Under the pieces are notes generated by a model. That model made no database searches. It was given only the letters and a program-made list of their open reading frames with translations, and was not told the DNA's origin. From an uncultured Bacteroidia bacterium (GTDB lineage Bacteria > Bacteroidota > Bacteroidia > Bacteroidales > ML635J-15): a DNA stretch of 64,000 bases. The stretch spans positions 186,001 to 250,000 of the forward strand of contig CADCCZ010000004.1 in the NCBI GenBank assembly GCA_902800045.1, read 5' to 3'. The translations under genes were made by a program, and so were the position numbers. Positions within the stretch are counted from its first letter, which is position 1; each line of letters opens with the position of its first letter. Shown here piece after piece: positions 42,505 to 52,291 of the stretch.

Positions 42505-43518
42505 TTATAATTTCTTTACTGTTGTTGTTCCATCCATTATTCCGTCTTCATCGTCAAAATACGAGTATCGTATCTTATACATACCTTTTTGTCCTTTTAC
42601 TGGAGTGATGATAGGCTCGCCGGACTCTTCCAGTTCTTCCATCAGATTGCAGTGGACAGAAAACGGTTCTACAAAGAATTTCCATTCGCCGTTTACGAGC
42701 GTATATATATAAAAGGTATGCCAGCAGCTTGTCCACCACCATGGCCAAATGCCAATTTCGATAGTGCCATTTCCATCCAAATCGCCGTAAATTTTGGGAC
42801 TGCCGCCTATGCAGGCTTCCACTTCGATAGGAGGAATATTGCTGTCGGAGAACATGATAAGACAGTTGCATTCGCCTTGGCATTCCATGAAGTGGTCTTC
42901 GTCGTCGTACTTTTTCGGCTCAAGCAGATAGCACGATTCTTTTTTGCCATCACCGTTGAAGTCGAATAACCCATCTACATCGGTGCGGTCGCCCATTTCC
43001 TGTGCAAGTGCATTTTTCTTATTTTCGGCACGTTTAGCAAGATTTTCGTCGGTTATAAGGTCACTCTCGACCGAAATTTTCCATTCGTCACCAACCTTGC
43101 GGAAATTCAGGTACGACGGGTAGTCGGTAGTTTGACCACCCACTGTAACGCGCTTTACGAAACTGCACTTTACTTCTGTGTCGCTGATTTTTTCAACATC
43201 AATGTCGCCGTAAATCTGCTGGTAGAAATCTGGAGACTTCTTGAAAGCCATCTGCTTGTTTTCTACGCAGGCGTTCTTGTTGAGCTGTGTGCCGTAGAAA
43301 AGCACATTGTTGTCGAACATTCCCGACAGCGCTTCGTAGTCCTTAGCCGAGTTTGCTTTGTTCCATTCTTTTACTAAGGCTGAGAAATCGGTATCGTCTG
43401 GCTGAACTTCAGAGGTTGTTGTTTCTTCATTGTTGTCGCTAGGCTTTGGCGAAGAGCAACTTATTGCAATTGCAAAGATAAGGAGCAATGAGGTGATGGT
43501 AAAAAGTTTTGTTTTCAT
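42505..43518 (-). CDS. Lipoprotein with NTF2-like domain and EF-hand-like/FG-GAP motifs
   Basis: 337 residues with lipobox AISC (Cys21) and an acidic linker. Residues about 45-155 look like an NTF2/SnoaL-type cone fold (LVKEWNKANSAKDYEALSGMFDNNVLFYG, ..WKISVESDLI). The C-terminal half has two DxNxDG-like sequences, DFNGDGKKES and GDLDGNGTIE, and the tryptophan-rich IWPWWWTSCWHTF. The Asp motifs suggest Ca2+ binding. Function unknown. The cyclophilin gene lies 12 bp upstream in the same direction. Confidence 0.75.
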   Translation of the reverse strand: MKTKLFTITSLLLIFAIAISCSSPKPSDNNEETTTSEVQPDDTDFSALVKEWNKANSAKDYEALSGMFDNNVLFYGTQLNKNACVENKQMAFKKSPDFYQQIYGDIDVEKISDTEVKCSFVKRVTVGGQTTDYPSYLNFRKVGDEWKISVESDLITDENLAKRAENKKNALAQEMGDRTDVDGLFDFNGDGKKESCYLLEPKKYDDEDHFMECQGECNCLIMFSDSNIPPIEVEACIGGSPKIYGDLDGNGTIEIGIWPWWWTSCWHTFYIYTLVNGEWKFFVEPFSVHCNLMEELEESGEPIITPVKGQKGMYKIRYSYFDDEDGIMDGTTTVKKL

Positions 43519-43530
43519 GATATCACAAAT

Positions 43531-43989
43531 TTATTCTTCCTCTATTTTTATTTCCTCAATCTTGCAGCCCTGACGAATCTTGTCGAGTACATCGAGGCCT
43601 TCGACAACTTTGCCGAAGCATGTGTGCTGGCGGTCGAGGTGACTAGTGTATTCGCGTGAGAGGCAAATGAAAAATTGTGATCCGCCGGTGTCGCGTCCTG
43701 CGTGTGCCATCGACAATACGCCGCGGTCGTGGTATTGGTTGCCACCGTTGAGTTCGCATTTGATTTTGTAGCCTGGTCCGCCTGTGCCAACTCGCGGGTC
43801 GCCAAGATTGCGCGAAAACGGGCAGCCGCCTTGAACAACAAATTCGGGAATTACACGGTGAAAGCGCAATCCGTTGTAGAAGCCTTCTTCGGCCAGTTTA
43901 ATGAAATTTGCCACCGTATTTGGTGCATCGTTGAAATAGAAGTTCACTTTCATGGTGCCGACTTCGGTTTTGATTTTTGCTATCTTCAT
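43531..43989 (-). CDS. Cyclophilin-type peptidyl-prolyl isomerase
   Basis: 152 residues from the ATG at 43989; the longer frame to 44085 is repeat-rich intergenic sequence. Cyclophilin motifs: FHRVIPEFVVQGG (catalytic Arg), GGSQFFI and FGKVVEGLDVLDKI. There is no signal peptide, so it acts in the cytosol, unlike the SurA-type foldases encoded upstream. Confidence 0.93.
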   Translation of the reverse strand: MKIAKIKTEVGTMKVNFYFNDAPNTVANFIKLAEEGFYNGLRFHRVIPEFVVQGGCPFSRNLGDPRVGTGGPGYKIKCELNGGNQYHDRGVLSMAHAGRDTGGSQFFICLSREYTSHLDRQHTCFGKVVEGLDVLDKIRQGCKIEEIKIEEE

Positions 43990-44010
43990 GATGTAAGTTT
44001 TTTTGTTGAA

Positions 44011-44076
44011 TCGCGCAATGGCGCGATCGTACTTTAGGAATTGTCTATTATATTTATTAAGACGCAAAATTTTGCG
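44011..44076. repeat. Two adjacent GC-rich palindromes (REP-like)
   Basis: TCGCGC-AATG-GCGCGA (44011-44026) and the perfect 14-bp palindrome CGCAAAATTTTGCG (44063-44076), 36 bases apart, between surA-like and cyclophilin genes. They match styles of dispersed intergenic palindromes (compare 59451 and 62682) and could form hairpins in the shared transcript. Confidence 0.7.
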
Positions 44077-44085
44077 CCTGTACAA

Positions 44086-45426
44086 TTATTTCTTTATCCA
44101 ACAGTTAACGTTGAAATTGCAGTCCTTATACTCGTCATCAACCTTTATGTAAACGCTCTGAACCTTGTCTTTTACCCATTTGTCGATGAGTTTGCTGTTC
44201 TTGTCTTCGAGTGCATATCGTTGCAGAGTGAAGTAGTCGTCTTTCATATTGGCTTTGTGTTCCTTTACGTCGAGGTCGAGACGAATAATTTTTATGACGC
44301 GAATTCCCTTATTGTCGCTCGACAGGAATGGTTTTGAGTATTCTCCTTCCTTGAGAGAGGATAATGCCATCTTTGTATATGGGTCGAGAAAGTCGTCGGT
44401 CATGTGGGCATCGCCGTAATATGGATTCATAACCTTGCCGTCGGAGCCCTTGCTGTCGCCGTTGCTGTATTTTTTGACGGCATCGGTAAAGCTGATTGTA
44501 TCGGACTTGAGAATGTTGTAAACTTCGTTTGCCTTCTTGTCGGCGGCTTCGAGGGCTTCCATGCTTACTTTGGGCTTCATGAGGATGTGTCGGAAATTCA
44601 TCATGTTGCCTTTCTTTTCAATCATTTGTATTATGTGGAAGCCATATTCGGTCTCTACCACTTGCGATACATCCAATGGGCTTGTAAGGTTGAATGCCAC
44701 CTGCGAGAATTCGGGAACAAGGTCGGTCTTGCTGACGAAACCTAGTTCGCCGCCTTTCATTGCCGAGCCTGGGTCTTCGGAATACAGCACTGCCATTGTT
44801 GAGAAACTTTCGCCGTTTTGTATGCGTTCGCGTATCTTGTTTAGCTCAGCAATGACCTTTTCCTTGTCTTCCTTGCTAACTTCGGGCTTTATTACTATTT
44901 CGGAAAGTTCGTAGTAGGCTTCGATTGTCGGTATGCTGTCGGCGGGAAGCGATTCGAAATATTTCTTTACTTCCGATGGTGTTACCTTGGTGTCGCCAAT
45001 TATTTTCTGCTGAACTTTTTGGGCCATCATCTGTTCTTCGATAGTGCTTCGCAAATCGTCCTTTATTGCCTTTATGGTCTTTCCAAAATATTCCTCTAGT
45101 TTTTGTTCGGAGCCAATCTGGTTTATGAATACGCTCAGACGGCGGTCGAGTTCTGTTTCAACTTCTTTAGGTGTTACCTCAATACTGTCTTTTTGTGCCT
45201 GAACATACAATAGTTTCTGGAACATCATGTCCTCAAGAATTTCGCAGCGAGTGTTGGGAGTTATTTCCATCTGCTGGCTTTGCATCTGTATGTACTGGTT
45301 CTCGATGTCGGACATCATTATGATTTCGTTGCCGACTATACCTACTATCTTATCGATAATACCTTGAGAATAGGTATTTGCACTGATGAGCAGGGTCAAT
45401 ATGGAGATAAAAATAATTCTTTTCAT
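44086..45426 (-). CDS. SurA-like periplasmic foldase with PpiC domains
   Basis: 446 residues with a signal peptide (to NTYSQ). The N-terminal SurA-type helical domain starts IVGIVGNEIIMMSDIENQY. Two parvulin domains follow: one near 175-280 (ELSEIVIKPEVS..GELGFVSKTDLVPEF..YGFHIIQM) and a more divergent one after FRHILMKPKVS. SurA chaperones outer-membrane proteins in the periplasm. It is the last of three foldase genes below guaB. Confidence 0.92.
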   Translation of the reverse strand: MKRIIFISILTLLISANTYSQGIIDKIVGIVGNEIIMMSDIENQYIQMQSQQMEITPNTRCEILEDMMFQKLLYVQAQKDSIEVTPKEVETELDRRLSVFINQIGSEQKLEEYFGKTIKAIKDDLRSTIEEQMMAQKVQQKIIGDTKVTPSEVKKYFESLPADSIPTIEAYYELSEIVIKPEVSKEDKEKVIAELNKIRERIQNGESFSTMAVLYSEDPGSAMKGGELGFVSKTDLVPEFSQVAFNLTSPLDVSQVVETEYGFHIIQMIEKKGNMMNFRHILMKPKVSMEALEAADKKANEVYNILKSDTISFTDAVKKYSNGDSKGSDGKVMNPYYGDAHMTDDFLDPYTKMALSSLKEGEYSKPFLSSDNKGIRVIKIIRLDLDVKEHKANMKDDYFTLQRYALEDKNSKLIDKWVKDKVQSVYIKVDDEYKDCNFNVNCWIKK

Positions 45427-45429
45427 GTA

Positions 45430-46278
45430 TTATTGGTTGACAATAGTAATATTTCCGTCTGATTTGTATTTGTTCAATAATTCTTTTTTGCCTTGTATGT
45501 ATTTGTCGTGCCTGCGCTTATTCATGATAATCTGTATTATCTGGGGCTTGGCAAGTTCTATAGGCAGAAGATCGCCTGGGACGACATAGTCGTCAATTTT
45601 CACCAAATAGTGTAAAGAGTCGCGGATATAGTCCAAAGTATTCTTATATTTTAATTCGTAAGGTTCCAAGGAGCCACTGAAATTTATCAGTTTCAGAAAA
45701 TCGTTCAGTTCCACCCAGTCTTTTACAAAGTAAACGTTTTTGTCCGGACCGTCGCAATAGTCGCCAAGTTCCTGTTCGCTGTCGAGATCGCTTTTGCGCA
45801 GTTTGTCAAAAATCTCGTAGTAGCGTGTGATTTGTGGCGGGATTGTCATATAGTGCGCCTTTACGTATGATGTGTTGATGATATATTCGTTGAGATGCTT
45901 GTCGTAGTAGTCGGATATTTCCTTTTCGGTTATGTTCATGTTGACGTTGCTGTAGATATACTTGTTGCAGTATTCGTGCGAATATAGTTGTCTCCTATAT
46001 TGCATTATCTTCTTTGATATTTCTGCAGTGTCGGTCATGAGCTTCATCGCTTCGTTATACATTACTCTTTCGGTCAGCCAGTCGTCGATGTACTTGTCGG
46101 CAAGCTTAGCACTGTCGGTTGCATCGACAAAAGGTCCTATTGCCTGCATAAGTTCTTTTTCGTACAACTTTTCCTGTCCTATGCTGGCAACGTATTTCTC
46201 TTCAACGGGAGATTCACTCTTTTTATTGCACGCGAAGAGTAAAAAAGCAAGCGATATCAGTAATAATGACTTGTACAT
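45430..46278 (-). CDS. SurA-related lipoprotein lacking a parvulin domain
   Basis: 282 residues with lipobox LFAC (Cys17). The N-terminal part (YVASIGQEKLYEKELMQAIG.., DDWLTERVMYNEA) resembles the SurA/PrsA chaperone domain, but the middle lacks the parvulin core motifs (no GGxLG or YGxHI). It is probably a chaperone-only paralogue. It overlaps the upstream gene by 1 bp and is 3 bp from the next, so the three are co-translated. Confidence 0.75.
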   Translation of the reverse strand: MYKSLLLISLAFLLFACNKKSESPVEEKYVASIGQEKLYEKELMQAIGPFVDATDSAKLADKYIDDWLTERVMYNEAMKLMTDTAEISKKIMQYRRQLYSHEYCNKYIYSNVNMNITEKEISDYYDKHLNEYIINTSYVKAHYMTIPPQITRYYEIFDKLRKSDLDSEQELGDYCDGPDKNVYFVKDWVELNDFLKLINFSGSLEPYELKYKNTLDYIRDSLHYLVKIDDYVVPGDLLPIELAKPQIIQIIMNKRRHDKYIQGKKELLNKYKSDGNITIVNQ

Positions 46279-48257
46279 TATTGTTTATTTTCCGAAAGTT
46301 CCTTTACAATCTGGTCGAGCATTTCGTTGTGTATCTTCACGGTATATTTCTTGCGAAGACTTTCTATCCACAATTTTTCGAGATAGTCCTGATATGCAGC
46401 AGTGACAATTCCTCTGATTTCGCTGAGCTTTTTCGTTGTCGGAGCGACATGTTTTATCCAAGTAACAATGTTGTCCTTGTTCCAGCACATTGTATCCGGA
46501 TGACGAACTTCGTATTCACGAATAGCATTGTCAACAAGCAAACTGTGTCCTTTTTCTTCCAATGCCGATTCACCGACAACTACTGCTGTGGAATCCTTTT
46601 CATTAAAATGGCGGATAACTTCTTCATCGCCCGCATTGGGTGGATTAAATGCTAAAGCTTTCGAAAAAGCAATTGCTGTCTTTTCATCTTTGCACTTGTA
46701 GGTGCGTACATCGTAGCGATCGCCCCACTTGTAGTTGTCCTTTACGGTCTCGTAGTAGTCTTCAAGGCCTAAAGTATCGGCAATAGCCTTGTTCCAGACA
46801 GCTTCGTTGGTAAGGGCAAAGAGCAGTATTCCATCGTGGTATTCCTTCATAAGGTAACGGAACGACGGATATTTTTCTTCGAGATGCTTTTCTTCGTATT
46901 CGATGATGCACTTGTCGCCAAATTGCTTGTAGGCGTTAAGTACCAACATTTTTATATCGACAGGGTCCTGCTTTATGTTGAATTTCATCAAGTATTTCGC
47001 AAAATCCTTCTCGGTATACTGTTCGTCTTTAATTTCGAATATAATCTTGTCGAGTTTCAGTGTGGAGTCGATTTTCCAAGCGCCCGTAAAGATAGAATCG
47101 TTAACGTATTTCTTGTAGAACGGGGCAATTTTTTTCTGCATGTCCTTTACTCCGTATTCTTTCTTCAGGTTGGCAATCACCACGTCGCGTCCCTTGTACG
47201 ACCTCATGTTTCCGCTTACCTTCGACTTGAGTTCGGCTTTGCATTCGTCGAACGACTTTATAGGTTCTTTTTCGAGCAGTTTTATAATGTGGTATCCGTA
47301 GCCTGTTGAAACAATCTCAGAAATATCGCCGACATTTTTAATGTTGAATGCGGCCTCTTCGAATTCGCGTATCATTCTTCCTCCAACGCTAATCCAGCCA
47401 AGTTCGCCACCTTTCACAGCGGTTCTGCGGTCGGCACTGTATTCGTCTGCCATTTTTGCAAAGTCGGCACCATTTTTCAACTGTGCATATACGTCGTTGA
47501 TGGTTTCCTTGGCTTCTTTTTTCATTTCGTCGGTTGCATCCTGTGGCGAAACTATCATGATGTGGGCTATTTTGTATCTGCCCTTGGCGGGACGTTTGTC
47601 GTTGACCTTTAGAATGTGGTAGCCGAATTTTGTCCTGAACGGAGCCGAGATTTCACCTGGCTTTGTGTTGTACATAGCTGTTTCGAATTCATATACCAAT
47701 CCGAAAACGGTGCAATAGCCAAGGTCTCCATGATTTTTTGCCACCGATGGGTCCTGCGAATATTCGTCGGCAAGTTTCGAGAAGTTTTCGCCCTTTATGG
47801 CTCGCTTGTAAGCCTCGTTTATCTTGTTCCAAGCCTTCAGCGTGTCTTCTGGCGAAGCATTCGAACTTACTGTAATTAGGATGTGGCTCACATTGACGTC
47901 GTATTGCATTCTGTCGTAGGCTTCCTTTATCAGTTCGTCCTCGATGCTCTTGTCGCTAAGGTAAGGTTGTGCAAGTTGCTTGCGGTAACCTGCGATTTCC
48001 TGCTTGAAACTTCTGGAAGTGTCGCGACCGAGCGCTTGGCCTTCGTGGACCTTAAGTTTGAAGTTTACAAACAAGTCCATATATTCGTCGACGTCCTTGC
48101 GGGTAACATTGCCGTTATTGCCGGCATTCTTTTTGAATATGTGAATGAACTCGTCGGCATCGATCTTTTCGTTGTCGATTTCGAGCAGAGTCCTGTCCTG
48201 CGCATAAAGTATTGCCGCAAAAAGCAGCAATACGATTGTCAGTACGTTTTTTTTCAT
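46278..48257 (-). CDS. Periplasmic peptidyl-prolyl isomerase with two parvulin domains
   Basis: 659 residues with a signal peptide (to ILYAQ). Two parvulin domains in tandem: about 120-225 (VSHILITVSS.., HGDLGYCTVFGLVYEFE.., FGYHILKVND) and about 230-335 (IAHIMIVSPQ.., GGELGWISVGGRMIREFE.., YGYHIIKLLE). A long C-terminal helical region of about 320 residues follows. It is expected to fold or escort outer-membrane and secreted proteins. The gene lies 11 bp after guaB. Confidence 0.91.
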   Translation of the reverse strand: MKKNVLTIVLLLFAAILYAQDRTLLEIDNEKIDADEFIHIFKKNAGNNGNVTRKDVDEYMDLFVNFKLKVHEGQALGRDTSRSFKQEIAGYRKQLAQPYLSDKSIEDELIKEAYDRMQYDVNVSHILITVSSNASPEDTLKAWNKINEAYKRAIKGENFSKLADEYSQDPSVAKNHGDLGYCTVFGLVYEFETAMYNTKPGEISAPFRTKFGYHILKVNDKRPAKGRYKIAHIMIVSPQDATDEMKKEAKETINDVYAQLKNGADFAKMADEYSADRRTAVKGGELGWISVGGRMIREFEEAAFNIKNVGDISEIVSTGYGYHIIKLLEKEPIKSFDECKAELKSKVSGNMRSYKGRDVVIANLKKEYGVKDMQKKIAPFYKKYVNDSIFTGAWKIDSTLKLDKIIFEIKDEQYTEKDFAKYLMKFNIKQDPVDIKMLVLNAYKQFGDKCIIEYEEKHLEEKYPSFRYLMKEYHDGILLFALTNEAVWNKAIADTLGLEDYYETVKDNYKWGDRYDVRTYKCKDEKTAIAFSKALAFNPPNAGDEEVIRHFNEKDSTAVVVGESALEEKGHSLLVDNAIREYEVRHPDTMCWNKDNIVTWIKHVAPTTKKLSEIRGIVTAAYQDYLEKLWIESLRKKYTVKIHNEMLDQIVKELSENKQ

Positions 48258-48268
48258 TTTGGTATCCT

Positions 48269-49747
48269 TTATTGATTTCTTGAATAGTTAGGAGCTTCTC
48301 TTGTGATTGTTATATCGTGTGGGTGGTTTTCGACAACACCGTTTGCGGTTATGCGTACAAACTGAGCTTTTTCGTGCAGTTCTTCGATGTTCTTAGCGCC
48401 GCAGTAACCCATACCGGCCTTCAGTCCGCCGATAAGCTGGTAGATAACTTCGTTGAGAGTTCCCTTGTAAGGTACGCGTCCCGAAATTCCTTCTGGAACA
48501 AGTTTCTTGACATCGTCTTCCATATCCTGGAAGTAGCGGTCCTTTGAGCCGAGCTGCATAGCTTCGAGCGAACCCATTCCGCGGTATTCCTTGAATTTAC
48601 GTCCGTTGTATATGATTGTTGAGCCAGGAGCCTCTTCGGTACCTGCGAAAAGTCCGCCAGCCATTATCGACGATGCACCTGCAGCGATTGCCTTTACTAT
48701 GTCGCCCGAGTAGCGTATACCGCCGTCGGCGATTACAGGAACGCCCGAGCCCTTGATGCCTTCGCATACGTTCATGATTGCGGTAAGCTGAGGCACGCCG
48801 ATACCGGCAACTATTCTTGTCGTACAAATTGATCCAGGGCCTATACCTACCTTAATACCGTCGGCACCATTCTTGACGAGCAGTTTTGCTGCTTCGGCAG
48901 TTGCTACGTTTCCAACTACGAGGTCGATGCTCGGGAATTTGCTGCGAGCAGCCTTTAGCACTTCGTTTACACTCTTGGTGTGTCCGTGTGCAGTGTCGAT
49001 TACGAGAGCGTCGGCACCAGCATTTACAAGTGCTTCCATACGTTCGATGGAATCGCCAGTTATGCCGACTGCTGCAGCCACGCGCAGACGTCCGTTGGAA
49101 TCCTTGCACGAGTTGGGGCTTACGCTAGCCTTTGTGATGTCCTTGTAGGTGATAAGTCCCACAAGCTTGTTGTCCTTGTCGACAACAGGAAGTTTCTCGA
49201 TGCGGTATTTTCTGAAAATATCCTTTGCTGCGTCGAGTTTTGTATTCTGGTCGGCAGTGACGAGTTTATCGGCTGGAGTCATGATTTCCCTGATAGGCTT
49301 GCTGGCATCGTCCTGGAAACGCATGTCGCGGCTGGTAAGAATACCACAGAGACGTTTTTCGGCGTCAACAACAGGCAAACCGCCGATGTTGTATTCGTTC
49401 ATTATTTTGCGTGCATCACCAGCAGTGCTTTCAACATCAATGGTGACTGGATTCAGAATCATTGCATTTTCGGCACGTTTTACCTGGCTTACATGGCGAG
49501 CCTGAATGTCGATAGGCATGTTTTTGTGTATAACACCAATACCGCCCTGACGAGCCATTGCTATTGCCATGCGGCTGTCGGTAACAGTATCCATAGCTGC
49601 CGAAACTATTGGCGTATTTATCTTTATGTTTCTGGAAAACACCGATCCAAGTGTTACCTGTGCCGGTATAATTTCCGAATATGCAGGGATAAGAAGGACA
49701 TCGTCGAATGTGAGACCGTCCATGATGATTTTGCTGTTCGTTGCCAT
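48269..49747 (-). CDS. guaB: Inosine-5'-monophosphate dehydrogenase
   Basis: 492 residues; oxidises IMP to XMP with NAD+, the committed step of GTP synthesis. Two CBS domains (about 95-205) are inserted in the TIM barrel; the catalytic Cys308 is in [10 protein letters not shown]; the flap has [12 protein letters not shown] and the end [19 protein letters not shown] box lies at 49780-49773 on the minus strand. It heads the operon with three foldase genes, an arrangement typical of Bacteroidota. Confidence 0.97.
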   Translation of the reverse strand: MATNSKIIMDGLTFDDVLLIPAYSEIIPAQVTLGSVFSRNIKINTPIVSAAMDTVTDSRMAIAMARQGGIGVIHKNMPIDIQARHVSQVKRAENAMILNPVTIDVESTAGDARKIMNEYNIGGLPVVDAEKRLCGILTSRDMRFQDDASKPIREIMTPADKLVTADQNTKLDAAKDIFRKYRIEKLPVVDKDNKLVGLITYKDITKASVSPNSCKDSNGRLRVAAAVGITGDSIERMEALVNAGADALVIDTAHGHTKSVNEVLKAARSKFPSIDLVVGNVATAEAAKLLVKNGADGIKVGIGPGSICTTRIVAGIGVPQLTAIMNVCEGIKGSGVPVIADGGIRYSGDIVKAIAAGASSIMAGGLFAGTEEAPGSTIIYNGRKFKEYRGMGSLEAMQLGSKDRYFQDMEDDVKKLVPEGISGRVPYKGTLNEVIYQLIGGLKAGMGYCGAKNIEELHEKAQFVRITANGVVENHPHDITITREAPNYSRNQ

Positions 49748-49772
49748 AAAATCTCTATTTAAATTTAAGGTG

Positions 49773-49780
49773 CGAAGATA
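49773..49780 (-). promoter_or_regulatory. -7-like promoter box of the guaB-foldase operon
   Basis: TATCTTCG on the minus strand, 26 bases before the guaB ATG; one mismatch from the consensus. Confidence 0.55.
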
Positions 49781-49850
49781 AGACTTTTTTTGCAGAAATT
49801 GAAAAGTTTTTTTTGCAGTATGTAAACTTGGTTGTTTGCGCCATTTTTCT

Positions 49851-49858
49851 TATTTTTG
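49851..49858 (+). promoter_or_regulatory. -7 promoter box of recQ
   Basis: TATTTTTG with a CTTG 20 bases upstream, 13 bases before the ATG at 49872; back-to-back with the guaB promoter. Confidence 0.6.
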
Positions 49859-49871
49859 CCTTTTCAACATC

Positions 49872-51776
49872 ATGAGCCAGTTTCGTGAAATATTGCTGAA
49901 ATACTGGGGATACGACACGTTCCGCTATCCGCAGGAGGAGATTATCAAGTCGGTGTCGGAGGGGAAGGATACCCTCGGACTGATGCCTACTGGTGGAGGG
50001 AAATCCATAACTTTTCAGGTTTTCAGCATGGCGAACAGCGGAGTTTGCCTTGTTATTACACCATTAATTGCGCTGATGAAAGACCAGGTTGCCAATTTGC
50101 AGAAGCGCGGAATAAAGGCAGTGGCAATATATTCGGGCATGACCCAGCACGAGATAGAGGTGGCTGTAGATAATGTAACATACGGAGACTATAAATTTCT
50201 CTATCTTTCGCCCGAAAGGCTCAAGAACTATTATTTCCGCGAGCGACTCAAGGTCATGCATGTCAACTTGATAACCGTCGATGAGGCGCATTGTATTTCG
50301 CAGTGGGGCTACGATTTCCGTCCGCCCTATCTCGAAATTGCCGAAATCCGCGAGATTCTTCCTGGTGTGCCGGTGCTTGCGCTTACCGCAACAGCTACTC
50401 CCGAAGTGGTTGACGATATTCAGGATAGACTGAAATTTCCTGTTCACAATGTCTTCCAGAAAAGTTTCGAGCGCAAGAATCTGGTTTACTATGTGATAAA
50501 TACCGAGGACAAGATTCGCAAGTTGTTTTCAATTTTGAACAAGGTGCCGGGGTCGGGCGTATTTTATGTACGAAACCGTAAGAAGACGCGCGAATACGCT
50601 ATGCTTTTGCAGCAGAACGGCATTTCGGCAGACTTTTATCATGCTGGTTTGTCGGCACAGGAAAGGTCTGAAAAACAGGAGGCATGGCAGAAAAATCAAA
50701 TACGCATAATGGTGTGTACCAATGCCTTCGGTATGGGAATCGACAAACCCGATGTGCGACTGGTAATTCATCTCGACTTGCCCGATTCGCCCGAGGCGTA
50801 TTTTCAAGAAGCAGGACGAGCAGGACGCGACGGGAAAAGAGCGTATGCATTCCTCCTTACCAACAATTCGGATAAGGCACAGATAAAGAAAAACATTACA
50901 ACTTCATTTCCCGAGCTACCTAAAGTCAAGGAGGTGTACTCGGCTGTATGCAGCTATTTAGGCGTGCCGTACGAGGGCGGTGCGAACCAGGATATTCCTT
51001 TCGACATATTCGACTTTTCGGCTCATACGCACATCGATGTGCTTACAACGCATAGTTGCCTTAAGACTCTCGAATTTGCAGGCTTCCTCGAATATGTTGA
51101 GGATACAAATACGGTTTCGAGGATAATGTTTATCGTTCGTCGCGACGACTTATACCAATATCAACTTGAGAACAAGAATATAGATGAGTTTATTAAGCTG
51201 ATACTCAGAATGTATACTGGTGTGTTTACCGACTATGTGAACATAAGCGAGGAGTTCATTGCAAAGAAAGCTGGAATATCGGAGCAGTCGGTTTACGAAT
51301 ACTTCAAGTTGCTGTCTAAACATAAGATAATTAGTTATATACCAAAGACAAACAAACCGCTTATAAGGTTGCTGATGGAGCGTCGGCGCGAAAACGACAT
51401 GTATTTCGACCGACAGGCTCTCAATTCCCGTAAGGATAGGGTAGTGGCTAAAATGGAAGCAATGTTGCAGTATGCTACGAGCGACAATAAGTGCCGGAGT
51501 CAGCAACTTTTGGCGTATTTTGGGGAAACCGATGTCGACCGATGTGGGGAGTGTGATGTTTGTAAACGTCGTAACGAATTGGGACTCAGTAAGTACGAGT
51601 TTGATATTATTCTCGATAAAATAAAGCGTATATTGGGAGAATCGCCATATCTTTACAACGATTTGATTGACAAGGTTGGCGAGGACGAAGCCAAATGTGT
51701 AAACGTAATAAAATGGCTTTTCGAAAATAATAAGATTTTATACAACGAAGAACGAAAAATAATATGGCACAAATGA
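49872..51776 (+). CDS. recQ: RecQ-family DNA helicase
   Basis: 634 residues from the ATG at 49872 (the frame opens at 49836, which covers the promoter). Walker A TGGGKS (40-45), DEAH box (137-140), VCTNAFGMGIDKPDVR and QEAGRAGRDG of domain 2, and the Zn-binding Cys set CRSQQLLAYF..CGECDVC. A winged-helix remnant follows, but there is no HRDC domain. A 3'-5' helicase acting in recombination and fork repair. The stop overlaps the next start (ATGA). Confidence 0.95.
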   Translation: MSQFREILLKYWGYDTFRYPQEEIIKSVSEGKDTLGLMPTGGGKSITFQVFSMANSGVCLVITPLIALMKDQVANLQKRGIKAVAIYSGMTQHEIEVAVDNVTYGDYKFLYLSPERLKNYYFRERLKVMHVNLITVDEAHCISQWGYDFRPPYLEIAEIREILPGVPVLALTATATPEVVDDIQDRLKFPVHNVFQKSFERKNLVYYVINTEDKIRKLFSILNKVPGSGVFYVRNRKKTREYAMLLQQNGISADFYHAGLSAQERSEKQEAWQKNQIRIMVCTNAFGMGIDKPDVRLVIHLDLPDSPEAYFQEAGRAGRDGKRAYAFLLTNNSDKAQIKKNITTSFPELPKVKEVYSAVCSYLGVPYEGGANQDIPFDIFDFSAHTHIDVLTTHSCLKTLEFAGFLEYVEDTNTVSRIMFIVRRDDLYQYQLENKNIDEFIKLILRMYTGVFTDYVNISEEFIAKKAGISEQSVYEYFKLLSKHKIISYIPKTNKPLIRLLMERRRENDMYFDRQALNSRKDRVVAKMEAMLQYATSDNKCRSQQLLAYFGETDVDRCGECDVCKRRNELGLSKYEFDIILDKIKRILGESPYLYNDLIDKVGEDEAKCVNVIKWLFENNKILYNEERKIIWHK

Positions 51777-52267
51777 AATATATGAAAGGCAAAATTTTGA
51801 TATTTGTACTAGCTGCATTGTTTACTTACGGCTGTGGACCAAGTGCTACCGACCGTGAGTGGGAATCCAGCATCAAGGGTTACTGGAAGCCTATTAATGA
51901 AAATTCGGGTGAACTTTGTACATCAATACCGTTTTACCATTTCGGCGACAGTGCCAAAGGTGCCACCAAATACTATAAGTTCGATTATACCGACACCATG
52001 TTGTGGGAGATTCGTCGCCGGCAGATGAACGTATATTACGAAGAAGCCGTCGATGGCTATTATATAGGTTACAATCAATACAATAGCCGTGCACTTATAC
52101 ATATACGCAGTATTTCGGAAAACGAAGTAAGGATGTCGCAGCTTTTCAATAGCGGATATCAAACCGACTATAAGTTGGTGCGTATTACGCCAGAAGAATT
52201 TTATGCGCCATACACTGATACTGTTGCTGGTACAAGTGAGCCGCATCCGATTGACGATACATTTTAA
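51773..52267 (+). CDS. Small lipoprotein, unknown function
   Basis: 164 residues. The ATG at 51773 overlaps the recQ TGA stop by four bases (ATGA); an ATG at 51782 is an alternative. Signal peptide with a Cys21 in FTYGC, an acceptable but imperfect lipobox. The mature part is beta-rich with many Tyr (YKFDYTDTMLW, GYYIGYNQYNS, NEVRMSQLFNSGYQTDY), similar in feel to lipocalin-like small lipoproteins. No family recognised. Confidence 0.7.
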   Translation: MKYMKGKILIFVLAALFTYGCGPSATDREWESSIKGYWKPINENSGELCTSIPFYHFGDSAKGATKYYKFDYTDTMLWEIRRRQMNVYYEEAVDGYYIGYNQYNSRALIHIRSISENEVRMSQLFNSGYQTDYKLVRITPEEFYAPYTDTVAGTSEPHPIDDTF

Positions 52268-52291
52268 TAGGAATAAAGAAAATATAAGACT

